This document shows, piece by piece, positions 8,536-17,405 of a stretch of DNA of 64,000 nucleotides. Position numbers and translations under genes: made by a program. Position 1 is the first letter of the stretch. Each line of letters begins with the position of its first letter. The notes under the pieces are model-generated. The model had not been told where the DNA came from and did not search any database. It worked only from the letters and a program-made list of their open reading frames with translations. Where the stretch lies: NCBI RefSeq assembly GCF_040811775.1, contig NZ_JBFNXW010000001.1, positions 1,054,001-1,118,000 on the forward strand. Reading direction: 5' to 3'. Source of the stretch: Balneola sp. MJW-20 (GTDB lineage: Bacteria; Bacteroidota; Rhodothermia; Balneolales; Balneolaceae).

Positions 8536-8572
8536 TAAAAAAAGCCGGCCTGATTGAACAGACCGGCTTTCA
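8536..8572 (-). terminator. Rho-independent terminator of the AhpD-like gene
   Basis: AAAGCCGG (8541-8548) and CCGGCTTT (8563-8570) pair; read on the minus strand the stem is followed by a run of T. It lies 15 nt past the stop of the AhpD-like gene and separates it from the sigma gene. Confidence 0.85.
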
Positions 8573-8586
8573 CAACCAACCACAAA

Positions 8587-9144
8587 CTAGACATTTTCAA
8601 AACTGATTTGCTCAGACTGAAAAGCTTCATCCAATGGAGTCTCAGCAATATGATTTGTGTAATTACTGAGTGTTTTTAGCGTCACGATCAGATTCACCTC
8701 AAGCACCTGCTTTACCGAATAACCGGCATCCAGGAAAGTACTTAGATCCTCTTGATTTACATGCCCTCTCTTCCTGACTACTGTCTGAGTATAATTGACC
8801 AAGGCATCAAGCTTTTCATCAGGCAGCGAATCTCCGTAACGCACTGCATTGACGATCCCCTCATCTACGTTCAGGTTATTTTTGAGTATCACAGAATGAA
8901 TGGCACTGCAATAATCACACTCATTCTCTATACTTGCAGCTAAAATCGCAAGTTGCTGTTCAGCAGGTGTAAAACTTGTCTTACCAACTATATTACTGAG
9001 AGTTAGATATCCTTCCAGTACTGCCGGTGCTTCTGCAAATTCCCCCAGCAGGTTCGGTATAAAGCCAAAATTCTTTTCGGCATTTTCAAGCAGAGTTTTT
9101 GAACCTTCCGGTGCATTGTCGGTATTGTATATTCTGAATTTCAT
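8587..9144 (-). CDS. Carboxymuconolactone decarboxylase / AhpD-family protein
   Basis: A 185-residue helical protein of the CMD/AhpD family. The active-site motif ECDYCSAIH (E75, C76, C79, H83) matches the ExxCxxxxH pattern with the CxxC pair used by AhpD-like peroxidase/reductase partners. The N-terminal NFGFIPNLL and the helix TPAEQQLAILAAS are typical of the subfamily. It is probably cytoplasmic and serves in peroxide or thiol metabolism, though many family members are uncharacterised. It has its own terminator. A single-gene unit upstream of an ECF sigma gene could belong to that factor's regulon; this is inference only. Confidence 0.85.
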   Translation of the reverse strand: MKFRIYNTDNAPEGSKTLLENAEKNFGFIPNLLGEFAEAPAVLEGYLTLSNIVGKTSFTPAEQQLAILAASIENECDYCSAIHSVILKNNLNVDEGIVNAVRYGDSLPDEKLDALVNYTQTVVRKRGHVNQEDLSTFLDAGYSVKQVLEVNLIVTLKTLSNYTNHIAETPLDEAFQSEQISFENV

Positions 9145-9340
9145 AATAGTATCTGTTTTTTTAATTAAAAATTATTCACAGGTACTATGATGAGGTCACG
9201 GCAAAACATCTTACCCCGGTTTTAATATTAATTCATGAAGTAAGAATTTCTTAAACTAAGTCGCCAAAGTACTGAACCCGAATAAACAACTCTGTTTTAT
9301 GTTCAATCAATTGGAAAGATTATCAGGTTTTGCACATTAG

Positions 9341-9715
9341 TTACCAAGATTAGCATTGGCAGCTATCTTTATTATCACTGATTACCCAAGATCTTCATGA
9401 CTCAGGATGTATCTTGGATGACCGGAATGCCCTTTATTATGGTTCTGCTGTTCGGATTAGCTGAACTATCGGGGCATTATTATGGGGTCGATTTGGTCCT
9501 ATTTGGCAACAAGAATTACAGGACTGATCTTAACGATCGTTACGATCGGTACCATAATTATAGTTCATGCTCAGTTCGGATGGAGCTCCATTAATATGGG
9601 TAACAATGGTGGTCGTGATATGGAATTTCAGGTACTGATCATTGCCATGTCGGTTTTGTATTCGATCAGAGGTAATTATTTAAATAAAAGTATCCTCACT
9701 GATCAGACAAACTGA
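9341..9715 (+). pseudogene. DoxX-family membrane protein, multiply frameshifted remnant
   Basis: Three consecutive pieces in two frames read as one DoxX protein. Piece 1 (from ~9344, frame 2) gives RLALAAIFIITDYP; piece 2 (9397-~9472, frame 1) gives MTGMPFIMVLLFGLAELSG; piece 3 (~9476-9715, frame 2) gives SIWSYLATRITGLILTIVT and the rest of the four-helix protein to a stop. The second shift lies near a GGGG run at 9471-9474. The order and hydrophobic pattern match DoxX (an N-terminal helix, then an AE-x-x-G helix, then TRITGL). Two shifts and the lack of an N-terminal start show that it is dead. An intact DoxX gene is at 22169-22561. Confidence 0.7.
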
Positions 9716-9728
9716 TCTGCAAATGTAC

Positions 9729-9762
9729 CCACTTTTCCAAAGTCAGGACTTTGGAAAAGTGG
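9729..9762. repeat. CCAAAGT/ACTTTGG palindromic element, copy 2
   Basis: A perfect 15-bp stem (CCACTTTTCCAAAGT with its complement) closes a CAGG loop, 11 nt past the 3' end of the cusB-like gene. Its inner core is the same as that of the element at 7347-7370. It may act as a transcript-end hairpin, although no T run follows on either strand. Confidence 0.65.
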
Positions 9763-9772
9763 TGACTAAGGA

Positions 9773-11455
9773 TCAGTTTATTTTCTCCACCGTCTCGCCG
9801 CAATTATGCATCATGGAGCCATAAAAAGGATTTGCAATATCTTCTTCATCACTGATCCAGCTGCTGCCTCCGTCATACATTGGACAGAACTGTTTGTATA
9901 AAGTACCTTCATACCCCTCCTCTTCGATCCTTTTAATAAGATCTTCAGAGAGAGCTTTGAAGTCTGCTCTTAGTCCCTCGATATCACTATATCTTTCATC
10001 CGAAAAGATAGTCATAATTTGCCGGGCCTCTTCAAACTGATCCAGTGTCAAAGCTTTTCTCAGTTTCAGGTATTCCGGTACCAGCACACTTAATGAATCA
10101 TCATCCATCTGATGTTCTGAATGATCCATTACGGGATTCGAAGTTTCTTCATTCATATTCATACTGCTATGGTCATGCGCTCCACGATTGGCCCCGGTTC
10201 CCGGCTCCCTGTTCATCATGCTGAGCTTGTCGCTAAGCTGTGCAGCTGCGTCCACTTTAAAGGTACCGTTTGTTACTACCTCTTCACCCTCTTCCAATCC
10301 GGATAAGATCACATAACTCTCGCCTGCACGGTTACCCAGCACCACTTCTCTGCCTTCAAAAGCAGGAGTATCGGAAGTGGAAACATCCACAAATACCACT
10401 GAACGCGACCCGGTCCAAAGTACGGCACTTCGGGGGACCATCAGCTGTTCCTTCCCTTCATATTCGGATACGACTATTCCTTCTGCATACATTCCCGGCT
10501 TCATTCGGACCTGATCATTTTCAGCGGTGACGCGTACATTAACGGTTCTCGACTCCTCATCCAGGAAGGGCTCGATAAAATTCACCTCACCTGCAAATGA
10601 TTGTCCCGGCAGTGAACTCACTGTAAAGCGGATCTCGTCACCCTGCTCCAGCTGACTTACCTCAGCTTCATATGCCTCGAACTCCAGCCAGATTTCAGAA
10701 AGGTCTGCGATCCGGTATAGCATAGACCCAACATTGATATGATCTTCCCGCGAAATATTGATCTGAGATACATATCCTGATACCGGCGAGAAGAAATCCA
10801 GCTCTTCCATGACCTCACCCGATCGTTCGATCTGGTCAATCGTTTCCACCGGAAATTCCCAGAGGATCAGTTTACGACGGGCTGCCTCATATAATCGGGG
10901 ATTCTGCTCTTTATAACGAACGGTTTCCAGCAACTCACGCTGTGCAGTGATCAGCTCGGGTGAATAGATGGATGCCAGTTTCTGTCCTTTCCGGACGTAA
11001 TCTCCCATATAATCCACATAGAGCTCACGTACCCGTCCTGGAAAATGAGCCGTCACATTTGAGACCAGTTTCTGATTAACAACTACTTTACCCGGCAGCC
11101 TGCTTTCTGAGACAGGTCTAGCCATTCGAACCGGAGTTGTCTGTATATCGGCCAGTGCCAGGGCAGCTTGCGAGAAACTAATTGCATTCTCACTTAGGGC
11201 CCCTGATTCATCCTGACCGGCATCAGCTGCGCGGATCAGCTCCATGCCGCAGATGGGGCAGTTTCCTGGTTCATTTTGTCTTACCTGGGGATGCATACTG
11301 CATGTGTACACGATCTCACCCTCTGCATTGGTATGACTTTCTGCGATATGCTCATCCAGTGTCTGAGGCTCTTCCGAACCACCGAAGATCAGGTATCCTA
11401 TCAGCAATCCACCGAAAATCAATCCTGTATAAATAATTAAGTTTCTTGTTTTCAT
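9773..11455 (-). CDS. cusB: CusB-like RND efflux periplasmic adaptor (HlyD family) with metal-binding ends
   Basis: A 560-residue membrane-fusion protein linking the CusA pump to the outer membrane channel. It has an N-terminal membrane segment (~7-25), then a heavy-metal-binding domain with CSMHP and NCPICGMEL (~52-72). The HlyD core follows: the GKV...AHFPGRVRELYVDYMGDYV barrel/lipoyl half, a helical hairpin, VSGYVSQI and the beta-barrel. The last ~100 residues are a DUF3347-like domain ending in CPMYDGGSSWIS and NPFYGSMMHNCG, which can carry copper-type ligands. His/Met-rich linker segments (HDHSSMNMNEE, MDHSEHQMDD) precede it. It is the last gene of the island's efflux set, 66 bp after the outer-membrane gene. 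Confidence 0.9.
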   Translation of the reverse strand: MKTRNLIIYTGLIFGGLLIGYLIFGGSEEPQTLDEHIAESHTNAEGEIVYTCSMHPQVRQNEPGNCPICGMELIRAADAGQDESGALSENAISFSQAALALADIQTTPVRMARPVSESRLPGKVVVNQKLVSNVTAHFPGRVRELYVDYMGDYVRKGQKLASIYSPELITAQRELLETVRYKEQNPRLYEAARRKLILWEFPVETIDQIERSGEVMEELDFFSPVSGYVSQINISREDHINVGSMLYRIADLSEIWLEFEAYEAEVSQLEQGDEIRFTVSSLPGQSFAGEVNFIEPFLDEESRTVNVRVTAENDQVRMKPGMYAEGIVVSEYEGKEQLMVPRSAVLWTGSRSVVFVDVSTSDTPAFEGREVVLGNRAGESYVILSGLEEGEEVVTNGTFKVDAAAQLSDKLSMMNREPGTGANRGAHDHSSMNMNEETSNPVMDHSEHQMDDDSLSVLVPEYLKLRKALTLDQFEEARQIMTIFSDERYSDIEGLRADFKALSEDLIKRIEEEGYEGTLYKQFCPMYDGGSSWISDEEDIANPFYGSMMHNCGETVEKIN

Positions 11456-11521
11456 GTTGTTTTCCTTTGATTTAAAATGATTTGAAAGTCTGATCAGGAT
11501 CCCTGATTCAGGATCTTCAGG

Positions 11522-12829
11522 TCATTCTTCGATAATTTCTTTCACATTATGCTTTCCAATCAGATAAGCTATATAGGCTGCTGCGGTATACTGATCCGTT
11601 TTGGCCTGTAGTCTTCTAAGCTGATAATCCAGTTGTTTTCGCTGCATGCGGAGTATCTCTTCAAAATCTGCACGGTCTGATGCGTAAGCTTCCATCATGA
11701 TCTCAATAGCCTGACCGATACGCTGGATCTGCGTCTGATCATACAGCTCATACCGGCTTATAGCATCATCATAATCTGATAAAGAGGATTCTAACGACGT
11801 TTCGAGAACATTTTCCATAGACTGCCGTCGATACTCTGCTTCCTGTACTTTTTGCTCAGCCTGGCGGACCCCCGAGCGGTTCTTCCTGCCGAAGATGGGG
11901 ACCTTTAGTCCTGCCATCACCATAATCGCATCTTCACCACTGTTAGCTACATTCGGAAGATCCGATTCACCCGTGAATATGTAATCAAAACCAAGCATGA
12001 TATCCGGCCGGTTATTCTTTTTTGCCAGAGATCTCATTTCAGCCTTTGAAGCTTCCTCATACCGCAGCCGGCTCAGATCCGGGTTTTGGCGGCTAATACT
12101 GTTTAGGAGCTCCTGTTTTGAACCTATTTCTTCCGTCAACAATGTATCGGGAATGTCTGCTGCTTCATTACCCGGGCGGTTCAGCAATTCATTTAATTTC
12201 CGGTTCAGTACTTTCCTGTCGTTTTCCAGCAACTCGATCTGTATCTGGAGGTCCTCTTCTTCTATTTGTGCCCGAAGTACATCCACTTGGGTTGCCCGGT
12301 TTGTTTCATAACGGGCCAGGCTTATCTCCACCAGTGAATTCAATATCATTGCATTTTCCCTGGAAAGACGGATGCTTTCTTCCAGCTCGTACAGCTCAGT
12401 CACTGTTTTTTCAACCTGGTAAAACAGCCGGTTTCGGGCTTCCTGAAAGGATTCAAATGCTGCCCTGGCTTGCAATTCTGTTGCAGACCTTTGCGAGCCC
12501 AGGCTGCCAAACCAAGGAAGCATCTGTTTTACGGATACACGAGCCTGCTGGGGACCTACCCTGGTTTCGATCGGTTTAATAAAATATGAGAAGGAGACTT
12601 CCGGGTCCGGCAGTACCCCTGATATCTGAGGCTGTTCCATTGCAGCAAGGTATTGTTGATACCTTGCCTTAAGCTCCGGATTATTCTCTGCGGCCTCCTG
12701 TTGAAGTTCTGCTACACTTTGCCCCTCAACCACAGGAGAAAACATTAACAGTACCATCAGGCAAAGTCCACTCACAGAGACTAACTGCCCCCACGGTCTG
12801 GATATTTCGGTAGTTCTGTATCGATTCAT
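11522..12829 (-). CDS. cusC: CusC/TolC-like outer membrane efflux protein
   Basis: A 435-residue outer membrane factor. After a signal sequence (~residues 14-37, ending VEGQS) come two related repeats rich in long amphipathic helices (AELQQEAAENNPELKARYQQYLAAMEQ; SLARYETNRATQVDVLRAQIEEEDLQI), the standard plan of TolC-family trimers forming the periplasmic tunnel. The start ATG overlaps the stop of the cusA-like gene by four bases (ATGA), so the two are translationally coupled. Together with the adaptor and pump it completes a tripartite heavy-metal efflux system. Some family members are lipoproteins; no lipobox was seen here. Confidence 0.9.
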   Translation of the reverse strand: MNRYRTTEISRPWGQLVSVSGLCLMVLLMFSPVVEGQSVAELQQEAAENNPELKARYQQYLAAMEQPQISGVLPDPEVSFSYFIKPIETRVGPQQARVSVKQMLPWFGSLGSQRSATELQARAAFESFQEARNRLFYQVEKTVTELYELEESIRLSRENAMILNSLVEISLARYETNRATQVDVLRAQIEEEDLQIQIELLENDRKVLNRKLNELLNRPGNEAADIPDTLLTEEIGSKQELLNSISRQNPDLSRLRYEEASKAEMRSLAKKNNRPDIMLGFDYIFTGESDLPNVANSGEDAIMVMAGLKVPIFGRKNRSGVRQAEQKVQEAEYRRQSMENVLETSLESSLSDYDDAISRYELYDQTQIQRIGQAIEIMMEAYASDRADFEEILRMQRKQLDYQLRRLQAKTDQYTAAAYIAYLIGKHNVKEIIEE

Positions 12830-15800
12830 GACAATTCTCTTTTCATTTTAAATTCTTTCCAGATATAATAAAGCACCGGAATAACGAGCAGCGTGATCAC
12901 CTGCAAAAGCATCCCGCCCACGCTGGGTATGGCCATAGGCAACATAATATCCGAGCCCCGGCCGGTTGAAGTGAGGACCGGCAGTAGTGCCAGTATGGTT
13001 GTTGCTGTGGTCATAAGAGTAGGCCGGATACGCCTGCTCCCCGCCTCTATTACCATAGCTTTGAGCTCAGATGATGTTTTTGGCCTTTTCTTTTCATATA
13101 GCTGATCCAGATAGGTAGCCATGACTACTCCACCGTCGGCAGCAATTCCGAATAAGGCTATGAATCCGACCCAGACAGCAACACTCAGGTTAACCGTTCC
13201 CATCTGGAACAGGTCGCGCAGGTTCTGGCCAAACAGGTCAACGTTCAGGAACCATCCCTGCCCGTACAGCCAGATAAGCAAAAATCCACCTGCCCATGCC
13301 ACAAAGATACTGCTGAAGATCATGGATGTAGTTGCAACAGAGCGGAACTGGAAATACATGATCAGGAATATGATCACCAGAGCTAGCGGCAGGATCACAC
13401 TCAGGCGTTTTTCCGCCCTCACCTGATTTTCATAATCACCGGCAAAGTCAAAACTGATCCCCGGAGGAACCATAAGCTCTCCGTTGCTGATCCTGTGCTG
13501 AATTTCTGATCTCGCCTTCTCCACCACTTCTATCTCGGAATAGCCTTCTGTTTTATCAAAGATCACATAACCAACCAGAAAAGTATCCTCACTTTTAATG
13601 GCCTGCGGACCCTGCCGATAACTAATATCTGCCAGCTGGCTTAACGGAACCTGAGTACCGGTCTTTGTAGGCACGAGCAATCCTTCCAGGGCTTCGGGAC
13701 TATCCCTTAGTTCTCGGGCAAAACGAACCCGGATGGGATACCGCTCCCGGCCTTCCACGGATGTGGATACAGACATACCGCCCACTCCCGTCGAAAGGAA
13801 TTGCTGTACATCCGCAATATTCAGTCCGTAACGGGCAAGCTTCTCACGTTGCCACTCTACCTCCAGGTAAGGCTTTCCAACGATTCGCTCAGCAAATACA
13901 GAGGGCGCATTAACTCCCTCAACTTCACGCAGTACTTCCTCCAGCTTCAATCCGAAATCTTCGATCTCACGAAGGTCACTGCCCTTAACTTTAACACCCA
14001 TCGGAGCTCTCATGCCAGACTGCAGCATGATCAGCCTGGTTTGAATAGGCTGAAGTTTCGGGGCAGAAGTCGTTCCGGGGATCTTGGCAACTTTTACGAT
14101 CTCCTCCCAGATATCATCCGGTGAGCGTATCTCATCCCTCCACTGGCGGTAATATTCTCCATCCTCATCAGGGATCAAATCTCCGTCTTCATCACGCACA
14201 TATTCACCCTCTTCATCAACCCTGAATCGAAGCCTTTGGCCGTCTTCATCGGTCCGGTATTCAGAATCATAAAGGATCACATTCTCGTACATGGAAATCG
14301 GAGCCGGATCCAGGGCCGACTCAACCCTGCCCATTTTCCCCACTACTGTTCTTACTTCTGGTATGGAATTTACGGCCAGATCGATCTTTCGCATTAAGTC
14401 TTCCGATTCCTCTACCCCTACATGAGGCATGGTAGTAGGCATATAGAGAAAAGCACCTTCGTCAAGCGCCGGCATGAATTCCTCCCCCAGGCCGGGAAAT
14501 GCTTCGCTTGATGCGGTCCACAGGGCTGATTCCCTGATATCGATTCCAACAGTTTCAAAACCTTGTGCCATAAAGCTGAAGGTAGCTGAAAAGCCCAGCC
14601 AGATCAGAAGTCCAAACAGTATAAAGAACGATGGAATCGATAGGAAAACCCTCTTGTGGTCCAGACACCAGCCGATAATAGGTTTGTAGTAATGTATGAT
14701 CAGCCAGAAAGCTACGAGAATCAGTGCAATGACCAGGACGATAAAGAACATATTTCCTGCAAATGATACTGACGGACCGAATGGAAGCCAGTATTTGGTC
14801 AGCACCCAGGTCACAACGGCTATTGCCAAAATATTATTCAGCAATGGAATACGTTTCTTATGTTCATCTTCAAGATAGAATTCTGATCCGTTGATCAGTC
14901 CGAATCCCAGCATCAGGAACCCGCCCCAGCCTGTAATGGTGAACATCGTTATAATTCCAAGCACAGCAAGCATTGCATTCCAACCGAGTTTTATTTTAGG
15001 CCTGTGGATCTTCAGCCCGAATAACCAGTGAGCAAATGGAGGGATCAGCGTGATGGTAATGATGACAGATGCGATCAGCGCAAAGGTCTTGGTATAAGCC
15101 AGCGGCTTGAAGAGCTTTCCTTCTGCCGCTATCATTGTAAACACCGGAAGAAAACTCACAATAGTCGTTGTAATAGCAGTCAACACAGCTCCTGCTACCT
15201 CAATCGTGGCCTTGTATATTACTTCCAGTAAGGGTTCGCTTTCCTCTCTTTCTTCCATATGTCGAAGCATATTTTCAGACAGGATCACACCCATATCCAC
15301 TATAGTACCGATCGCAATAGCAATTCCTGAAAGGGCTACGATATTGGCATCCACACTGAAGTACTTCATGGCAATAAAGGTCATGAGTATAGCGACCGGA
15401 AGCATTGCCGAGATCAGTACTGAGGTCCTCAGATTCAACACCATGATCACGATCACGATAATGGTAATGAGTATCTGCAGGGTCAGTGCTTCTTCCAGTG
15501 TTCCCAGTGTTTCCGATATCAGTCCTGAACGATCATAAAAAGGTACGATAGTGACTTTAGACTCGGTTCCGTCTTCAAGGGTCTTTGAGGGAAGTCCGGA
15601 GGAAATCTCTTCTATCTTAGCCTTTACGTTATCGATCACTTCCTGAGGATTGGCTCCCTGCCGGGCAACTACTACGCCCCCTACTGCTTCAGCACCTGCC
15701 TTATCCAGTGCTCCCCTTCTGGGAGCCGGTCCCATAGTCACAAAAGCCACATCCTGAACCCGAACGGGAGTACCATCTGATACTTTTACTACTGCAGTCT

Positions 15801-16584
15801 CAAGGTCGTCGAGGTCTTGAATATATCCTATACCTCTTAACAGGTATTCTGCATTATTCAGCTCTACCGTTCTTGCACCGGTCTCGGCATTGGCTTTTCG
15901 AACTGCATCGATCACTTCAGGCAAAGTAACCCCATAGGTCTTCAATTTATTCGGATCAATATCCACCTGATATTCCTTTACATATCCGCCAATAGAAGCC
16001 ACTTCCGCTACTCCCTGTGCGCCGGATAACCCGTATCTGACATAAAAGTCCTGTATAGAGCGTAATTCCTGTGGATCCCAGCCCCCGGCCGGATCTCCTT
16101 CAGGATCGCGGCCTTCGAGTGTATACCAGAATATCTGTCCTAGGGCTGTGGCATCCGGACCCAATGCCGGTTTGACGGACGACGGTAAAGTGCCTGCCGG
16201 GAGTGAATTCAGCTTTTCAAGGATCCGGGAGCGGCTCCAGTAGTACTCTACATCCTCTTCAAAGATCACATAGATACTGGAAAGGCCGGTCATGGAATTA
16301 CTCCGGACAGATTTAACGCCAGGGACGGTAAGCAGCTGGGTGGTCAATGGATAGGTCACCTGGTCTTCAACATCCTGCGGAGATTGTCCTTCCCATTCTG
16401 TGTATACGATCTGTTGATTTTCCCCAAGATCCGGAATGGCATCTACAGGTACCGGGTCATTCGGGATGAATTCCAGGTCCCAGTTAAAGGGGGAAACCAC
16501 CACACCCCAGCCGCATAGCAGAGACAGCAGTAAAACTGCTACCAGTTTGTTTTCCAGGAAAAACCGGATAGTCTTGTTAAGCAT
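12826..16584 (-). CDS. cusA: CusA/CzcA-type heavy-metal RND efflux pump
   Basis: A 1252-residue proton-driven inner membrane pump for heavy metals, here probably Cu(I)/Ag(I). It has the RND plan: N-terminal membrane segment, periplasmic porter domain (EGQSPQDVEDQVTYPL, TGLSSIYVIFEEDV), a block of helices with the proton-relay region (SGIAIAIGTIVDMGVILSEN), a second porter domain, and a closing helix block (IAADGGVVMATY). It is ~200 residues longer than enterobacterial CusA because of two insertions. One adds membrane segments after the sixth helix (~residues 535-640). The other is an acidic stretch of DEDG-type repeats (~780-815) inside the second porter domain. Both are visible in the sequence. 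The gene is coupled to the cusC-like gene by an ATGA overlap. Confidence 0.92.
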   Translation of the reverse strand: MLNKTIRFFLENKLVAVLLLSLLCGWGVVVSPFNWDLEFIPNDPVPVDAIPDLGENQQIVYTEWEGQSPQDVEDQVTYPLTTQLLTVPGVKSVRSNSMTGLSSIYVIFEEDVEYYWSRSRILEKLNSLPAGTLPSSVKPALGPDATALGQIFWYTLEGRDPEGDPAGGWDPQELRSIQDFYVRYGLSGAQGVAEVASIGGYVKEYQVDIDPNKLKTYGVTLPEVIDAVRKANAETGARTVELNNAEYLLRGIGYIQDLDDLETAVVKVSDGTPVRVQDVAFVTMGPAPRRGALDKAGAEAVGGVVVARQGANPQEVIDNVKAKIEEISSGLPSKTLEDGTESKVTIVPFYDRSGLISETLGTLEEALTLQILITIIVIVIMVLNLRTSVLISAMLPVAILMTFIAMKYFSVDANIVALSGIAIAIGTIVDMGVILSENMLRHMEEREESEPLLEVIYKATIEVAGAVLTAITTTIVSFLPVFTMIAAEGKLFKPLAYTKTFALIASVIITITLIPPFAHWLFGLKIHRPKIKLGWNAMLAVLGIITMFTITGWGGFLMLGFGLINGSEFYLEDEHKKRIPLLNNILAIAVVTWVLTKYWLPFGPSVSFAGNMFFIVLVIALILVAFWLIIHYYKPIIGWCLDHKRVFLSIPSFFILFGLLIWLGFSATFSFMAQGFETVGIDIRESALWTASSEAFPGLGEEFMPALDEGAFLYMPTTMPHVGVEESEDLMRKIDLAVNSIPEVRTVVGKMGRVESALDPAPISMYENVILYDSEYRTDEDGQRLRFRVDEEGEYVRDEDGDLIPDEDGEYYRQWRDEIRSPDDIWEEIVKVAKIPGTTSAPKLQPIQTRLIMLQSGMRAPMGVKVKGSDLREIEDFGLKLEEVLREVEGVNAPSVFAERIVGKPYLEVEWQREKLARYGLNIADVQQFLSTGVGGMSVSTSVEGRERYPIRVRFARELRDSPEALEGLLVPTKTGTQVPLSQLADISYRQGPQAIKSEDTFLVGYVIFDKTEGYSEIEVVEKARSEIQHRISNGELMVPPGISFDFAGDYENQVRAEKRLSVILPLALVIIFLIMYFQFRSVATTSMIFSSIFVAWAGGFLLIWLYGQGWFLNVDLFGQNLRDLFQMGTVNLSVAVWVGFIALFGIAADGGVVMATYLDQLYEKKRPKTSSELKAMVIEAGSRRIRPTLMTTATTILALLPVLTSTGRGSDIMLPMAIPSVGGMLLQVITLLVIPVLYYIWKEFKMKRELS

Positions 16585-16734
16585 TTGAATGATTTTTTAG
16601 AGGTTCTTTAAGGTCTTTAAAACGAGTGTATTAGGACGATAATCGGGAATGACTATAACCTTGCTAATGAACCCGGTCATAGACGTGTGTCTCTGCTGAA
16701 GCGGATATCGCCTCAGACAGCAAAAAATTTACCT

Positions 16735-17163
16735 CTAATTCAGAAAGGAGAGATTAAGAAGATATACTGGCGGTGATTTACAATGCTCAGCAACTAAAGT
16801 GCGATCGGTCCCCGATTTGCTTTGAGGTGAGAGGATCTCCCCCTGAGAGGAAGATAACTGCAGAGCAGGGACATTTACTTTTAATTGTACCGTAACTTCA
16901 GTCTTTAATGGCGCCTGATCGGTTGAGCATGCACAGAAAGCACCAAAATCGTGTGAAATATGTGCTGACTTCTCCTCAGACCGTTCATTCTTTTCCATAG
17001 GGCAATCACTCATATGGTCAGCCATAGAGGCATGATTCATATCATGTTGCATAGGGCATTGCTCACCCGGCATGCCATGCAGTCCGGAAGGAACAGAAAC
17101 ACCGATCAGAACACTCAAAATGAGCACTGCTGAAATAAAACGGTATGGAGAAATGATGTTCAC
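16735..17163 (-). CDS. Secreted Met/His/Cys-rich protein of the copper island
   Basis: A 142-residue protein with an N-terminal hydrophobic signal (~residues 8-28). The mature N-terminus holds a dense run of possible copper ligands: MPGEQCPMQHDMNHASMADHM, then CPME, SAHISHD and CAC. The C-terminal half lacks such residues. It lies 150 bp upstream of the pump genes in the same direction, so it is probably transcribed with them. I do not recognise a family. A role as a periplasmic copper binder or carrier feeding the Cus pump, analogous to CusF though unrelated in sequence, is inferred from composition and position. Confidence 0.6.
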   Translation of the reverse strand: MNIISPYRFISAVLILSVLIGVSVPSGLHGMPGEQCPMQHDMNHASMADHMSDCPMEKNERSEEKSAHISHDFGAFCACSTDQAPLKTEVTVQLKVNVPALQLSSSQGEILSPQSKSGTDRTLVAEHCKSPPVYLLNLSFLN

Positions 17164-17405
17164 AAATAATAAGGTACTACTAATTCCATAATCGTAAAAG
17201 CAAGAACAAAAATATGTAAGTATTTAGCAATACTTGATAAGTCTGGTTTTAAATTGAGGTAATTTCAAGGTGTATCAGGGTTAGTAAAATCAGGATGATA
17301 TTGCCCGAAAATTCTGGTGAGCAAAGCCTGGATCACTATGGTTTTGAAAGATAGATGATATAAATCGATTACTTCATCCTGATTTCGATCTTCATGTTTT
17401 TATAA

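Noticed and set aside
12118..12579. Long plus-strand frame opposite the cusC-like gene
   Set aside because: It lies wholly inside a well-supported gene on the other strand and has no recognisable motif; a codon-bias shadow.
15107..15538. 143-codon plus-strand frame opposite cusA
   Set aside because: Antisense shadow of the RND pump, with Ile/Ser/Val repeats that reflect the pump's membrane helices read backwards.
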